64,000 nt of DNA from Candidatus Onthovicinus excrementipullorum (GCA_018712345.1 DVHG01000025.1:1-64000), one strand, 5' to 3'; counted from the first letter of the stretch, positions 9,182-18,516 are shown. Made by a program: numbers and translations. The notes: generated from the sequence alone by a model not told the origin.

Positions 9182-11314
9182 ATGGATGGGATTGTCAGTG
9201 GTTTTTTAAAACGCAATCTGCCGCAATTTCAGAATGACATTCTTGTGGAGATCACCGGCGGCACGCAGGACTATTTTACTGTAGCGGCAGCCGATGAGAA
9301 GCTGCATGTGCGGGCCAACAACTATATCAGCGCATTTTATGCCATCTATTGCTACCTGAAAAAGTATTGCGGCGTACAGCTCTCCTGGTGCGGGAACCGT
9401 GAGCTGAAAATTGGGAATCTCACCATGTTTGACGGCATTTTTGCGAAGAAAATAGATCAGAAATACCGGGTGTATATGAATTACTGTACGCTGGATTACT
9501 CCATGTGCTGGTGGGATTTCGACCGCTGGGAAAAGGAAATTGATTTCATGGCCATGAACGGGATCAATATGCCGTTGGCGGTTGTCGGTACGGAGGCCGT
9601 CTGGTATGAGACGCTGCAGGAGTTCGGTTTTACAAAGGAGGAGGCGCTTCAGACAATCTCCGGTCCGGCTTTTTGGGCGTGGCAGCTGATGACGAATATT
9701 GACAGCTATCTGCCGCCTCCTAATGAGCAGTATGTCTACCAGCGCATGGAACTCGGCAAACGGATTTTAAATCGATATCTGGAGTTTGGAATGACCCCAA
9801 TTCAGCAGGGGTTTGCAGGCCATGTCCCGGTCCGGATGAAGGAGAAATATCCGAGCGCCCACATTTTAATGCAGCGGGGCTGGTGCTATTATCCCAAAAC
9901 CGCACAACTCGACCCGCTCGATCCGCTGTTTAAAAAGTTCGGTACCGTGTATCTTCAAAAGATGACGGAGATTTTTGGCAATTATCACTACATTGCCTGC
10001 GATCCGTTCCACGAGGGACATCCACCAAAAAAAGGAAAAAAGTACCTGCACGATGTCGGCTGTGCGATCAATCAGATGTATGAGGATTTTGACCCGCAGT
10101 CCAAATGGGTCATGCAGGCATGGACCCCCCGGAAATATATTGTTACAGCTGTTCCAAAAGATCGGCTGTTCCTGCTGGATTTGAATTCTGAGCGAACCGT
10201 CCGGCGTCCATATATGTGGAAATATCCGATCGTAGCGGGGATGCTCCACGATTTTGGCGGCAAGAACGCGATGCAGGGCAAACTGAAGCGTCACAGCAAA
10301 AATACTTATCTCTTTATGAAAAAGCTTGGTATGAACGCGGTCGGAAGTGGTCTGTTTATGGAGGGGATTGAGCAGAATCCCATTGTATATGATTTGCAGT
10401 TTGAAATTCTGACAGCTTCTGAAAAAATCAATTTATCCGAATGGTTGGATCACTATATCACGCGGCGGTACGGTAAGTGGAACGCCACCCTGCGTGAGGC
10501 TTTTGATCTGCTGCTGGAAACGTGCTATGCCACAAATTCGAAATATCATGAGAATATTGTCGGCTCAACGGTTGCCGCCTATCCGCGGGTCTGCCCATTT
10601 AAAATGGGCCCGGGCGGGGATGCAAACCTGTTCTATGATCCGGTTAAATTTGAAAGAGCTGTTGCGCTGTTTTTTTCTGTCCGTGAGGAGTTCCGGAACA
10701 TTGACGGTTATCAGTACGATCTGTGTGACCTGATGCGTCAGGCGCTGAGCAACCGGTTTTATACCCAGCAGAAGATGTTTATCAGGGCTTACACCAACAG
10801 AAACGCAGAGGAGTGTGAGCGGATCGCCTCAAAACAGCTTGATTTGATTTGTGATCTTGACGAGGTTGTTTCCCACCGCAGTGAGCTGTGCTTTGCCCGC
10901 TGGGTTAACGACAGCCATCGGCTGGCATCGGATGATGAGCAAAAGCGGTACTTTGATTGGAACGCGCGCACGCTTCTGACGCTGTGGGGAGATATACGGG
11001 GGAACACCGCACAATTACACGACTATGCATGGCGCGAGTGGAGCGGGCTGATAAAAGAGTATTATTATAAGCGCTGGCAGATGTTCTATGAGGAGTCTGT
11101 CAAAATTCTCAGGAAGATGGGAAATGCCCCTGTTTTACTGGGCAATGGCTATACGCCTCAGGCTAAAAAATACTTTGATGAGCTTGACCGCAGGATCCAT
11201 GCATTTGAGCTTGAGTGGGGCAAAACCTATTCCGAATATCCCGATCCGGTTGACAGCGACGTCGTCCCATCGGCAGAAAAGTATATGTCAAAATGGCATA
11301 TTGGAAGAGAATGA
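9182..11314 (+). CDS. GH89 alpha-N-acetylglucosaminidase (NAGLU family)
   Basis: This 710-residue protein matches GH89, which cleaves terminal alpha-linked GlcNAc as found on gastric-type mucin O-glycans and heparan fragments. Signatures include YMNYCTLDYSMCWWDFDRW, IDFMAMNGINMPLAVVGTEAVW, MTPIQQGFAGHVPV, CDPFHEGHPP (candidate catalytic Glu), WVMQAWTP and MEGIEQNPIVYDL (second candidate Glu). The order is a short N-terminal alpha/beta domain, a barrel, then an all-helical C-terminal domain, as in human NAGLU. ATG 9182 is chosen because TTGGAGGAATAAAA lies immediately upstream; the longer ORF from 9050 overlaps the sulfatase gene in another frame. One oddity is TEAVW where many relatives have a GQE-type motif, so the acid/base residue should be checked by alignment. 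No signal peptide. Confidence 0.88.
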   Translation: MDGIVSGFLKRNLPQFQNDILVEITGGTQDYFTVAAADEKLHVRANNYISAFYAIYCYLKKYCGVQLSWCGNRELKIGNLTMFDGIFAKKIDQKYRVYMNYCTLDYSMCWWDFDRWEKEIDFMAMNGINMPLAVVGTEAVWYETLQEFGFTKEEALQTISGPAFWAWQLMTNIDSYLPPPNEQYVYQRMELGKRILNRYLEFGMTPIQQGFAGHVPVRMKEKYPSAHILMQRGWCYYPKTAQLDPLDPLFKKFGTVYLQKMTEIFGNYHYIACDPFHEGHPPKKGKKYLHDVGCAINQMYEDFDPQSKWVMQAWTPRKYIVTAVPKDRLFLLDLNSERTVRRPYMWKYPIVAGMLHDFGGKNAMQGKLKRHSKNTYLFMKKLGMNAVGSGLFMEGIEQNPIVYDLQFEILTASEKINLSEWLDHYITRRYGKWNATLREAFDLLLETCYATNSKYHENIVGSTVAAYPRVCPFKMGPGGDANLFYDPVKFERAVALFFSVREEFRNIDGYQYDLCDLMRQALSNRFYTQQKMFIRAYTNRNAEECERIASKQLDLICDLDEVVSHRSELCFARWVNDSHRLASDDEQKRYFDWNARTLLTLWGDIRGNTAQLHDYAWREWSGLIKEYYYKRWQMFYEESVKILRKMGNAPVLLGNGYTPQAKKYFDELDRRIHAFELEWGKTYSEYPDPVDSDVVPSAEKYMSKWHIGRE

Positions 11315-11344
11315 CCTCTTCTGTTTGATAAAGGAGAAATCGGC

Positions 11345-12808
11345 ATGAATGTAATTGATCGGTATCTGGAGCAAGTGGAGAAAGTCATTGCACAGGGTCC
11401 TTTCTCGGATGATTGGCAGAGTCTGAAACGGCGGAGAATCCCGGAATGGTTTTCAAAGGGTAAATTTGGTCTGTTTATTCACTGGGGCTGCTTTACAGTT
11501 CCGGAGTGCGAGAGTGAATGGTATCCGCGGCAGATGTATTATCCGGGTACCAGGAGCTGCAAGCACAAGGAAGCCCGCTATGGGAGGAACGCGGATTACC
11601 GGCAGATCGCGGAGCAGTTTAATCCGCAGAAATTCAATGCTGGCGAGTGGCTGGATTTGTTCCAGAGCTCCGGCGCACAGTATATCATGCCCGTGGGCGA
11701 GCATCACGACGGCATCAAGATGTATCAGAGTGAGTTGAACCGCTGGAATACAGTGGAAATGACCCCGCACAGGGATTTTATGCGGGAGCTGCATGACGCC
11801 TGTGACAAAAGGAACATGCCGTTTTTAATCTCCAACCACCGCGCTGAGCACTATTGGTTTTTAAACGGTGTCAGGAAGAACTTTCCGAACTCTGAGGCGC
11901 TGGGGGAGGAGTACCGCGACCTGTACGGCGACTGTGCACTGGAGCCGGACGGAGGCATCAAGCATGACAGCGGCAAGCTTGTGCCCACCGAGGCGTGGCT
12001 GCGGGATTGGCTTGCCACGGCGTGCGAGATGGTGGATAAAAATAAACCCTGCGGCGTTTTCTTTGACTGGTGGATCCAGCAGCTGCCGTTTCGCCCGTAT
12101 TTAAAGAAGTTCCTGGCCTATTACTATAACCGCGCCGCCCAGTGGGGAATCGAGCCGGTTGTTTTCTATAAGTATAACGCCGCCATGCAGGGTACCGCTG
12201 TTTTTGACGTGGAGCGCGGCCAGGTGCAGGGAATCGCGCGCGAGCCGTGGCAGTGCGATACATCCATTGCCAAGAACTCGTGGAGCTATACGGAGAATAA
12301 CCAGTATAAGACGGCGTATGACTGTATCACCAATCTGATCGACGTCGTATCCAAAAACGGATGCCTGATGCTCAATGTCGGCCCGCGGGCGGACGGGAGT
12401 ATCTGTCCGCAGGAACGGGAAGTGCTGCGCCGGCTCGGCAGCTGGCTAAAGGTCAATGGTGAGGCGGTTTTTGATACGGAGCCCTTTACGGTCTTTGGCG
12501 AGGGGAAGAAGCAATCCGGCGGTGCGTTTTGTGAGAATCTGCATTATTCCACCCGCGATTATCGCTTTACTTACAAGACAGGGGCAATCTACGTCTTCCC
12601 CCTCTCGCAAAGGGCACGCCGGGAGTTCCGGATCAAAAGCCTGTGCCGGGACAACAACCGCGGGATTACCTACCGGATCAAAGGCGTCTCACTGCTCGGC
12701 AGCAGTAGGCCGGTCCGCTGGTCTCAGAATCCGCTGTACATGAAGCTCACCTTGGATAAAAAAGTTCCCGCAGATTTACCGCTCTGCTTTAAAATCGAAA
12801 TTGATTGA
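11345..12808 (+). CDS. GH29 alpha-L-fucosidase (copy 3)
   Basis: A 487-residue GH29 enzyme, the same length as the copy at 1650. Motifs are FSKGKFGLFIHWGCFTVPE, VGEHHDGIKMYQSELNRWN (His pair), CGVFFDWWIQQ (nucleophile Asp in FFDWW), KNGCLMLNVGPRADGS and a C-terminal beta-sandwich from about residue 370. ATG 11345 follows AAAGGAG. The sequence around RWNTVEMTPHRDF parallels RWNTVRHGPHMDI in copy 1, so these two form a subgroup distinct from the three compact copies. It starts 30 bp after the GH89 gene and ends 15 bp before the next GH29, which indicates co-transcription. It has no signal peptide. Confidence 0.9.
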   Translation: MNVIDRYLEQVEKVIAQGPFSDDWQSLKRRRIPEWFSKGKFGLFIHWGCFTVPECESEWYPRQMYYPGTRSCKHKEARYGRNADYRQIAEQFNPQKFNAGEWLDLFQSSGAQYIMPVGEHHDGIKMYQSELNRWNTVEMTPHRDFMRELHDACDKRNMPFLISNHRAEHYWFLNGVRKNFPNSEALGEEYRDLYGDCALEPDGGIKHDSGKLVPTEAWLRDWLATACEMVDKNKPCGVFFDWWIQQLPFRPYLKKFLAYYYNRAAQWGIEPVVFYKYNAAMQGTAVFDVERGQVQGIAREPWQCDTSIAKNSWSYTENNQYKTAYDCITNLIDVVSKNGCLMLNVGPRADGSICPQEREVLRRLGSWLKVNGEAVFDTEPFTVFGEGKKQSGGAFCENLHYSTRDYRFTYKTGAIYVFPLSQRARREFRIKSLCRDNNRGITYRIKGVSLLGSSRPVRWSQNPLYMKLTLDKKVPADLPLCFKIEID

Positions 12809-12823
12809 GGAGGAAATAATGCA

Positions 12824-14185
12824 ATGGGCTATTCACTGAGAAAAAGTGACTTTGACAGCCGAAAGCAGGGGGCGGAGTTTACTTATTTTTCCGAAGAGGA
12901 CTGGAATTCCTATCCCTTTGCCTCTCCCGAGGACACCCGGTGGTTCCGGGAGGCGAGATACGGGCTCTTCCTCCATGTCGGGATCTCCGCGATCGGGATG
13001 GTGGATATCAGCTGGCCGCGCACCACCCACAAACTGCCCGACATGCCCTATTGGGGCAAGACGGTTCCGGATGCGGAGTACGATGGGTGGGCCAAACAGC
13101 TCGCTTTTCCTGCATTCCGCGCGGAGGAGTGGGCCGAAATTGCCCGGCAGGGTGGCTTTAAGTACGTGGTGATCATCGCCAAGCACCACGACGGCTTCCA
13201 TATGTGGGATACGGCATATTCAGATTATAAGATCACCAATGCCCCCTTTGGCCGGGACTATCTGCGGGAGCTGATCGACGCTTTCCGGCAGGCAGGGCTG
13301 AAAATTGGCGTTTACTATTCCAAGCGGGACTGGACGCATCCGGACTATGAGCCGGTTCCGGTTCAGGATGCCGTGGCGATGAAAAAACCGCCCTATTTCA
13401 GAATGAAGGACGGCAGGCAATTTTATATTACGGAAAAACATAGAAAATATCAGGAATACATGTTCAACACCGTCCGGGAACTAATGACCAACTACGGGAA
13501 AATCGACCTTCTGTGGTGGGATGCGGAGTATAACGGCGGTATGTTTACCAGAGAGATGTGGCGTTCGGAGAAACTGGAAAAAATGGTCCGAACACTGCAG
13601 CCGCACATTATCATAAACAACCGCGCCGGGCTGCCCGGCGATTACGATACGCCGGAGGGCCACACTGGATTTTTCCAGAATACACGAATGTGGGAGACCT
13701 GTATGCCCTTGGGCACGGATTGGGCGTATTCGCAGAGCAAAATCAAAAGCCTGAAAAATATCATTGCGCAGCTTGTCAACTGCGCCGGCGGGGACGGAAA
13801 CTATCTTTTAAGCATCGGGTGCAGGCCCGACGGCAGCATCGCCCCCAATGAGGCGCAGCGAATGCGTGAAGTGGGGGCCTGGCTGCAAAAGTACGGGGAG
13901 AGCATTTATGGCACGCGCGGCGGAATCTGGAAGCCCGCCAGACGCTATGCCGCCTGCTATAGGGGCAATAGCGTATATCTGCACATCATGAATCCGTCGC
14001 CTTTTGTCAGGCTGACGCTTCCCTTTGGCAAAAATACAATGAAAAACGCAGCCTGCCTGACAGGGGAACGGGTCAATGTGCATGTAAAGGAAGGTCGCCT
14101 TACAGTGCGTCTGTGGCGGAATCCGGTATCGCCCGACACCATTGTCAAAGTGGACCTTGCCAATACACCGGTCATGGAGGAATAA
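12824..14185 (+). CDS. GH29 alpha-L-fucosidase (copy 4)
   Basis: A 453-residue GH29 protein with FREARYGLFLHVGISAIGM, VIIAKHHDGFHMWDTAYSDY (His pair), KIGVYYSKRDWTHPDY, IDLLWWDAEYNGG (nucleophile Asp in WWDAE) and GDGNYLLSIGCRPDGSI. A short C-terminal beta domain closes the protein. The start ATG follows GGAGGAAATAATGCA. An insertion of about 35 residues, with PVPVQDAVAMKKPP, follows the SKRDW strand and would shape the active-site rim. It ends one base before the ATG of the GH43-like paralogue B, and its last codons supply that gene's SD, which points to translational coupling. It has no signal peptide. Confidence 0.9.
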   Translation: MGYSLRKSDFDSRKQGAEFTYFSEEDWNSYPFASPEDTRWFREARYGLFLHVGISAIGMVDISWPRTTHKLPDMPYWGKTVPDAEYDGWAKQLAFPAFRAEEWAEIARQGGFKYVVIIAKHHDGFHMWDTAYSDYKITNAPFGRDYLRELIDAFRQAGLKIGVYYSKRDWTHPDYEPVPVQDAVAMKKPPYFRMKDGRQFYITEKHRKYQEYMFNTVRELMTNYGKIDLLWWDAEYNGGMFTREMWRSEKLEKMVRTLQPHIIINNRAGLPGDYDTPEGHTGFFQNTRMWETCMPLGTDWAYSQSKIKSLKNIIAQLVNCAGGDGNYLLSIGCRPDGSIAPNEAQRMREVGAWLQKYGESIYGTRGGIWKPARRYAACYRGNSVYLHIMNPSPFVRLTLPFGKNTMKNAACLTGERVNVHVKEGRLTVRLWRNPVSPDTIVKVDLANTPVMEE

Positions 14186-14186
14186 T

Positions 14187-15251
14187 ATGTTGCATCTTTT
14201 CAAAAAACGCGGGAATTCCTCCGCCCCCCTGCTCTCCGCGCGGGGTAAAAGGCTGAAAATGCCGGTTTCCGATTTGGCGCTCAGTCTGGAATACCGGGGC
14301 GTCTCCGTGACGGATCCAGACTACTGGTACTGGTGCGTGTCCCCAATCTATGACGCGCAGGGCCGCGTACATCTGTTTTGCTCCCGCTGGCCGGTGAGTA
14401 AACAGGGGATGGGACTCTGGTTTACGCAGAGCGAAATCGCCCACTTTGTCGGCGAGACGCCGGAGGGGCCGTTCACGTATGCCGAGACCGTGCTTTGCAA
14501 TGACAATCTGGCCGACCAGTCATGGCAGCGCTCGCCGCACAATCCGCAGATTTATCAGTTTGGTGATACATACGCCCTGCTTTACATCGTGCAGGATACG
14601 CGAGTGAAAAAAGGCGGAATGAAGACGGGGCTGATGGTATCCAAATCACTGAACGGGCCGTGGACTTTTGCCGGCAGTGACGGAATCGTCGTACAGGAGT
14701 CGGAGGATAAAAATCATTGGACCTACCACAGCTGCACGGGTGCGGAAAACCCGGCGATGGCCAAAATCGGCGATACCTATTACATTTTTTTCAAGGCGGG
14801 GCGCGGCCAGAACGGTAAGATGCATTACGGATATGCCACATCTAAACACATTGCCGGCCCGTATCGGCTGTGCGATGCCCCCAGGATGGACAATATCAGC
14901 TATGTGGAGGACGCGTGCTGTTTCCAGCAGGACGGGCGAACCTATTTGCTCACGACTGATAATTTCGGGAAAAATACCGGTATTTTTGGTGCGGGGATCC
15001 TGTGGGAGATGAAAGACGGCGTGTTCCACCGCGCGGATGCTAAAATCGGATTCGGCGTTCTGTCGGACTATACAGCCATTCCATCCGGCGCAACATTCTA
15101 CGAGAATGAACGCTCCGGTAAGCTGGAGCGCCCGGGCGTTCTGATGCGGAACGGCAGGCCGGAATATTTTTACGGCTGTACCCGCACGGACGTGCTCGGC
15201 GGCGGAAAGAGTCAGTGTTATGTGTTTCGGATAGTGAGCGGAAAATTGTGA
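14187..15251 (+). CDS. GH43-like five-bladed beta-propeller glycosidase (paralogue B)
   Basis: This 354-residue protein is homologous blade by blade to the product at 4244. It shares YWYWCVSPIYDAQGRVHLFCSRWPV with YYVWCCAPVYDGAGKVHVLFSRWPE in paralogue A. It also shows HNPQIYQFGDTYALLY, ENPAMAKIGDTYYIFF, YVEDACCFQQDGRTYLL and KLERPGVLMRNGRPEYF. The conserved acids (VSPIYD, VEDA, LERP) are the candidate catalytic set. ATG 14187 is preceded by GGAGG inside the end of the previous gene and is preferred over an upstream in-frame start at 14142. The protein has no signal peptide, but the N-terminal 20 residues (LHLFKKRGNS) are basic and not part of the propeller. The substrate is unknown. Its repeated placement after a GH29 gene suggests a linkage exposed once fucose is removed. 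Confidence 0.75.
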   Translation: MLHLFKKRGNSSAPLLSARGKRLKMPVSDLALSLEYRGVSVTDPDYWYWCVSPIYDAQGRVHLFCSRWPVSKQGMGLWFTQSEIAHFVGETPEGPFTYAETVLCNDNLADQSWQRSPHNPQIYQFGDTYALLYIVQDTRVKKGGMKTGLMVSKSLNGPWTFAGSDGIVVQESEDKNHWTYHSCTGAENPAMAKIGDTYYIFFKAGRGQNGKMHYGYATSKHIAGPYRLCDAPRMDNISYVEDACCFQQDGRTYLLTTDNFGKNTGIFGAGILWEMKDGVFHRADAKIGFGVLSDYTAIPSGATFYENERSGKLERPGVLMRNGRPEYFYGCTRTDVLGGGKSQCYVFRIVSGKL

Positions 15252-15344
15252 TGAAAGATAGCCCGGGCAGATAAATTTATTGTATTATGGTAAAACGGTC
15301 TTTAAAAAGATTGCCACAAAATTAAAGTAAAGGCAGGTAAAAAT

Positions 15345-16382
15345 ATGTTCTTCAAAAAGAAAACGATCCCTTATCCCGCCCGAACCTACCCAATTATGCA
15401 GCAGCCGTCTCTGGAACCGAATGATGGCCAGCTGGCACAGATGCGGCGTCGGTTTGGTATGTTTCTGCACTTCGGAATTAACAGCTTTAATAACACGGAG
15501 TGGTCAGATGGAAAGCTGCCGATTGAGAGCTACCGCCCAACCGCAATTGACGCGGACAGTTGGGTGCGCACGGCCTATGAGGCGGGCATGAATTATGTCG
15601 TCATCATCACCAAACACCATGATGGCTTCTGCCTGTGGGATACCCACACCACTACGTATTCTGTTAACTACTCCCCGAATAAGACCGATGTTGTCCGGGC
15701 AGTGGCCGATGCCTGCCGGAAGTACGGGGTCAAGCTGGGGCTTTACTACTCCCTGTGGGACCGTCATGAGGCATGCTATCACGACGATGAGACGTATGTC
15801 CAGTACATGGAAAAGCATTTGACGGAGCTGATGGACGGCCGGTACGGCGAGGTCGTGGAGCTCTGGTTTGACGGCGCGTGGGATAAGCCGTGCCGCGCGT
15901 GGCAGCTGGACCGCCTGTATAACCACGTCAAGCAGATGCAGCCCATGTGCCAGATCGGCGTCAATCACACTGTTGGCAAGTACAGCGAAAAGAAGGGGAT
16001 GCCTAAAAAGCGTTATGAGCCCCGAAATTATCGCGACCGGGACCCGCTGCGTATGTTCCCGTCCGATTTTCGGCTTTGGGATCCGAACATGTGCCGAGAG
16101 GACGACCCGAAAATTTATACATTCAACGGGCAGGAATACTATCTCCCGTTTGAGCAGACGATCTGTTCCCGCAAGGAATTCAGCTGGTTTTACTCTGATA
16201 CCTATGCCAGCAAGCCGCTGATGGACGCGCAGGAGATCATCCGGAATTACCGGATCCTTGAAAAGACTCAGAATATGATGGTCATCAACCTGCCGCCGGA
16301 TCAAAATGGAAAGCTGGTGCAGGGGGATGTTGACAATCTGATGCGCATTGCCGAGTCACTTGGTATCCGGAGAAAAATATAG
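15345..16382 (+). CDS. GH29 alpha-L-fucosidase (copy 5)
   Basis: A compact 345-residue GH29 protein without a C-terminal sandwich. It has RRFGMFLHFGINSFNNTEW, VVIITKHHDGFCLWDTHTTTY (His pair), KLGLYYSLWDRHEACYH, VVELWFDGAWDKPC (nucleophile Asp in WFDG) and TQNMMVINLPPDQNGKLV. ATG 15345 follows AAAGGCAGG. A 93-bp AT-rich gap separates it from the previous gene, larger than others in the cluster and possibly holding a secondary promoter. It is the last gene before the CRISPR leader, and no strong terminator is visible after its stop, so the glycosidase transcript could run into array 1 in the same orientation. It has no signal peptide. Confidence 0.9.
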   Translation: MFFKKKTIPYPARTYPIMQQPSLEPNDGQLAQMRRRFGMFLHFGINSFNNTEWSDGKLPIESYRPTAIDADSWVRTAYEAGMNYVVIITKHHDGFCLWDTHTTTYSVNYSPNKTDVVRAVADACRKYGVKLGLYYSLWDRHEACYHDDETYVQYMEKHLTELMDGRYGEVVELWFDGAWDKPCRAWQLDRLYNHVKQMQPMCQIGVNHTVGKYSEKKGMPKKRYEPRNYRDRDPLRMFPSDFRLWDPNMCREDDPKIYTFNGQEYYLPFEQTICSRKEFSWFYSDTYASKPLMDAQEIIRNYRILEKTQNMMVINLPPDQNGKLVQGDVDNLMRIAESLGIRRKI

Positions 16383-16677
16383 GGGGTATTAAAAAAATTG
16401 TTACCGATTAACCTGTTCGCTCTTAAACTTGTATGACAAAACCTTTTTACACCGTGGATTCTGGTGAAACGGGGACGCGTGGCATGGCATTATAACCACA
16501 TAAAGGTGCGAACCTCAAGTGAACATGATTCTCCTTGGAGGTTCGCACCTTTATAGGTGCAGAATTCATAGATGGATGCGCTGTAAAACAAGTATTACAG
16601 ATAGAAATTGGTTGCCTTTTTATAGAGTTTTGGCGTATAATAAAATTATTGCAATGATGTATTTGTGCATATTTGCT
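16383..16677 (+). promoter_or_regulatory. CRISPR leader of array 1
   Basis: This is the AT-rich leader immediately 5' of the first repeat. A perfect 15-bp inverted repeat (16502-16516 and 16538-16552, 21-nt loop) contains a 45-bp core (16505-16549) shared with the leader of array 2. The repeat-proximal end, with GATGTATTTGTGCAT then TTTGCT, is also nearly identical between leaders. A promoter fits TTGCCT (16612-16617), 18 nt, TATAAT (16636-16641), placing transcription about 30 nt before repeat 1. Leader position and repeat orientation agree with + strand transcription. Confidence 0.85.
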
Positions 16678-18096
16678 GTCGCTCCCCGCAGGGGAGCGTG
16701 GATTGAAATATCCCTCCATCCTTGCACCGCAGATGGGACAGTAGTCGCTCCCCGCAGGGGAGCGTGGATTGAAATTGTTTGCCGTTGGTTCGCCTTCAGA
16801 TTGGAACCTAAGTCGCTCCCCGCAGGGGAGCGTGGATTGAAATGCCGCCACATATAACAAGTGATGTATGGCGGCATGTCGCTCCCCGCAGGGGAGCGTG
16901 GATTGAAATTGCTATCTGGGATAGAGGCTATCCATTGCTCCACCGTCGCTCCCCGCAGGGGAGCGTGGATTGAAATCGTTCGGATGATCAAGCGGCAGGC
17001 TGTCTTTGGCGGTCGCTCCCCGCAGGGGAGCGTGGATTGAAATTTGTCCATGGTCGGCCTCCTCGTCATCAACAGTGGTCGCTCCCCGCAGGGGAGCGTG
17101 GATTGAAATTGGTGAAGCGCTCTCAGCGCATCAATGATCTGCATAGTCGCTCCCCGCAGGGGAGCGTGGATTGAAATGGTGTTTTGGATTTTCAAAAGGA
17201 GGTAATTACAAGTCGCTCCCCGCAGGGGAGCGTGGATTGAAATACGATTTTCCTGGATCATTGCGAACACCTGAGGGTCGCTCCCCGCAGGGGAGCGTGG
17301 ATTGAAATTGGGCCAGATCGACCTGAAACTGAACGACATGTTGTCGCTCCCCGCAGGGGAGCGTGGATTGAAATCCCGGCGACGCTGGGGATTGATGTTG
17401 GGAAGATGTCGCTCCCCGCAGGGGAGCGTGGATTGAAATTCAAACAAATTTGAAAGGGTAGCAGAAAGCCCAAGTCGCTCCCCGCAGGGGAGCGTGGATT
17501 GAAATATCGATACCGTCACAAACGCAATGGCATCCGGGGTCGCTCCCCGCAGGGGAGCGTGGATTGAAATCATACGGAAAATGCAGCCGGCTCTTTTGCC
17601 TTTGTCGCTCCCCGCAGGGGAGCGTGGATTGAAATAACACACAGCGGCAGGAGGATAAAAAGTGGAAAGGGTCGCTCCCCGCAGGGGAGCGTGGATTGAA
17701 ATTACCGCTTGGAAAACGGGGAGTTTGTCGAATGTGGTCGCTCCCCGCAGGGGAGCGTGGATTGAAATCCGCTGGTGTGGGAGGAGATCCACGGCGCGGG
17801 CGTCGCTCCCCGCAGGGGAGCGTGGATTGAAATCCAATCCCGTGTTGATGGATACGCACTTGACAAGTCGCTCCCCGCAGGGGAGCGTGGATTGAAATTG
17901 ACCGACGGGACCGTCGTTTCTGGCGAACAGGGTCGCTCCCCGCAGGGGAGCGTGGATTGAAATTACTTTGCGTGTATAATTCGGAGTATAAGAGGTGAGT
18001 CGCTCCCCGCAGGGGAGCGTGGATTGAAATGTACACAAATAGTACTAATACTGGCACTGTGATAGTCGCTCCCCGCAGGGGAGCGTGGATTGAAAT
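16678..18096 (+). CRISPR. CRISPR array 1, type I-C, 22 repeats
   Basis: Twenty-two 32-bp repeats beginning GTCGCTCCCCGCAGGGGAGC and ending GTGGATTGAAAT are separated by 21 spacers of 33-36 bp. Repeats start at 16678, 16744, 16812, 16878, 16945, 17012, 17078, 17146, 17212, 17277, 17343, 17408, 17474, 17539, 17604, 17671, 17737, 17802, 17867, 17932, 17999 and 18065. All copies appear identical. The repeat carries the CTCCCC/GGGGAG stem and ATTGAAAT 3' handle typical of type I-C, where Cas5c rather than Cas6 processes the crRNA. Leader-proximal (newest) spacers are on the left. The spacer at 17178-17211 contains an AAAGGAGG SD-like stretch, as expected if taken from a phage gene start. I saw no spacer matching elsewhere in the window. 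Confidence 0.99.
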
Positions 18097-18116
18097 GACA
18101 TGTTGACTATCATGGC

Positions 18117-18148
18117 GTGGATGCCAGCGGGGAGCGTAGATTTATAAA
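18117..18148 (+). repeat. Degenerate trailing CRISPR repeat
   Basis: About 20 bp after the last intact repeat, the sequence retains GCGGGGAGCGTAGATTT, a decayed copy of the repeat's 3' half preceded by a shortened spacer. This marks the leader-distal, oldest end of array 1 and supports the assigned direction. The rest of 18149-18229 shows nothing recognisable. Confidence 0.7.
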
Positions 18149-18229
18149 GTGTTATAGTTTCAGCACTTATTTATACTCTGCGTGAACCTTTAAAGTTGGC
18201 GCTGGACGTTATTTTGAAATAGTTTGACA

Positions 18230-18266
18230 GGCCTGTAGTGAGCAAGTTGCTCTCTGCAGGCTTTTT
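18230..18266 (+). terminator. Rho-independent terminator after array 1
   Basis: GCCTG with an inner TGAGCAA pairs with TTGCTCT and CAGGC, followed directly by TTTTT. It would end the array 1 transcript and insulate cas3 from it. The following stretch to about 18480 holds no gene that I can see. Confidence 0.75.
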
Positions 18267-18487
18267 GTCGTGCGGGATGAGAGTTTGTAATTGTTATCTT
18301 ATTCGTGTTGCATCAGTCCGCCCGTATTTTGTTAAATGACCGTCTGTTTTCGGTGCTGACTCGAAATCGTGTAATGAATACAAATTTTTAGTTTTCTGTG
18401 ATTGGCCGATAGAAGCAATGCCCCATTTTACGGCCATTGATTTTTAAAACGCCTTTATGTAGAATTATTAAAACAATAAAATTTATT

Positions 18488-18516
18488 TTGGATTAAATAT
18501 TGAATTTTTATAATAT
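18488..18516 (+). promoter_or_regulatory. Candidate cas3 promoter
   Basis: TTGGAT (18488-18493), a 17-nt spacer and TAATAT (18511-18516) form a plausible sigma-A promoter in an AT-rich stretch about 130 bp before the cas3 coding region. Consensus match is moderate and no operator is evident. Confidence 0.4.

Noticed and set aside
16620-18057. Long minus- and plus-strand ORFs with repeating SIHAPLRGAT / NPRSPAGSD / RGAWIEI peptides
   Set aside because: They are translations of CRISPR repeats in several frames. No SD is present and the repeat period equals repeat plus spacer.
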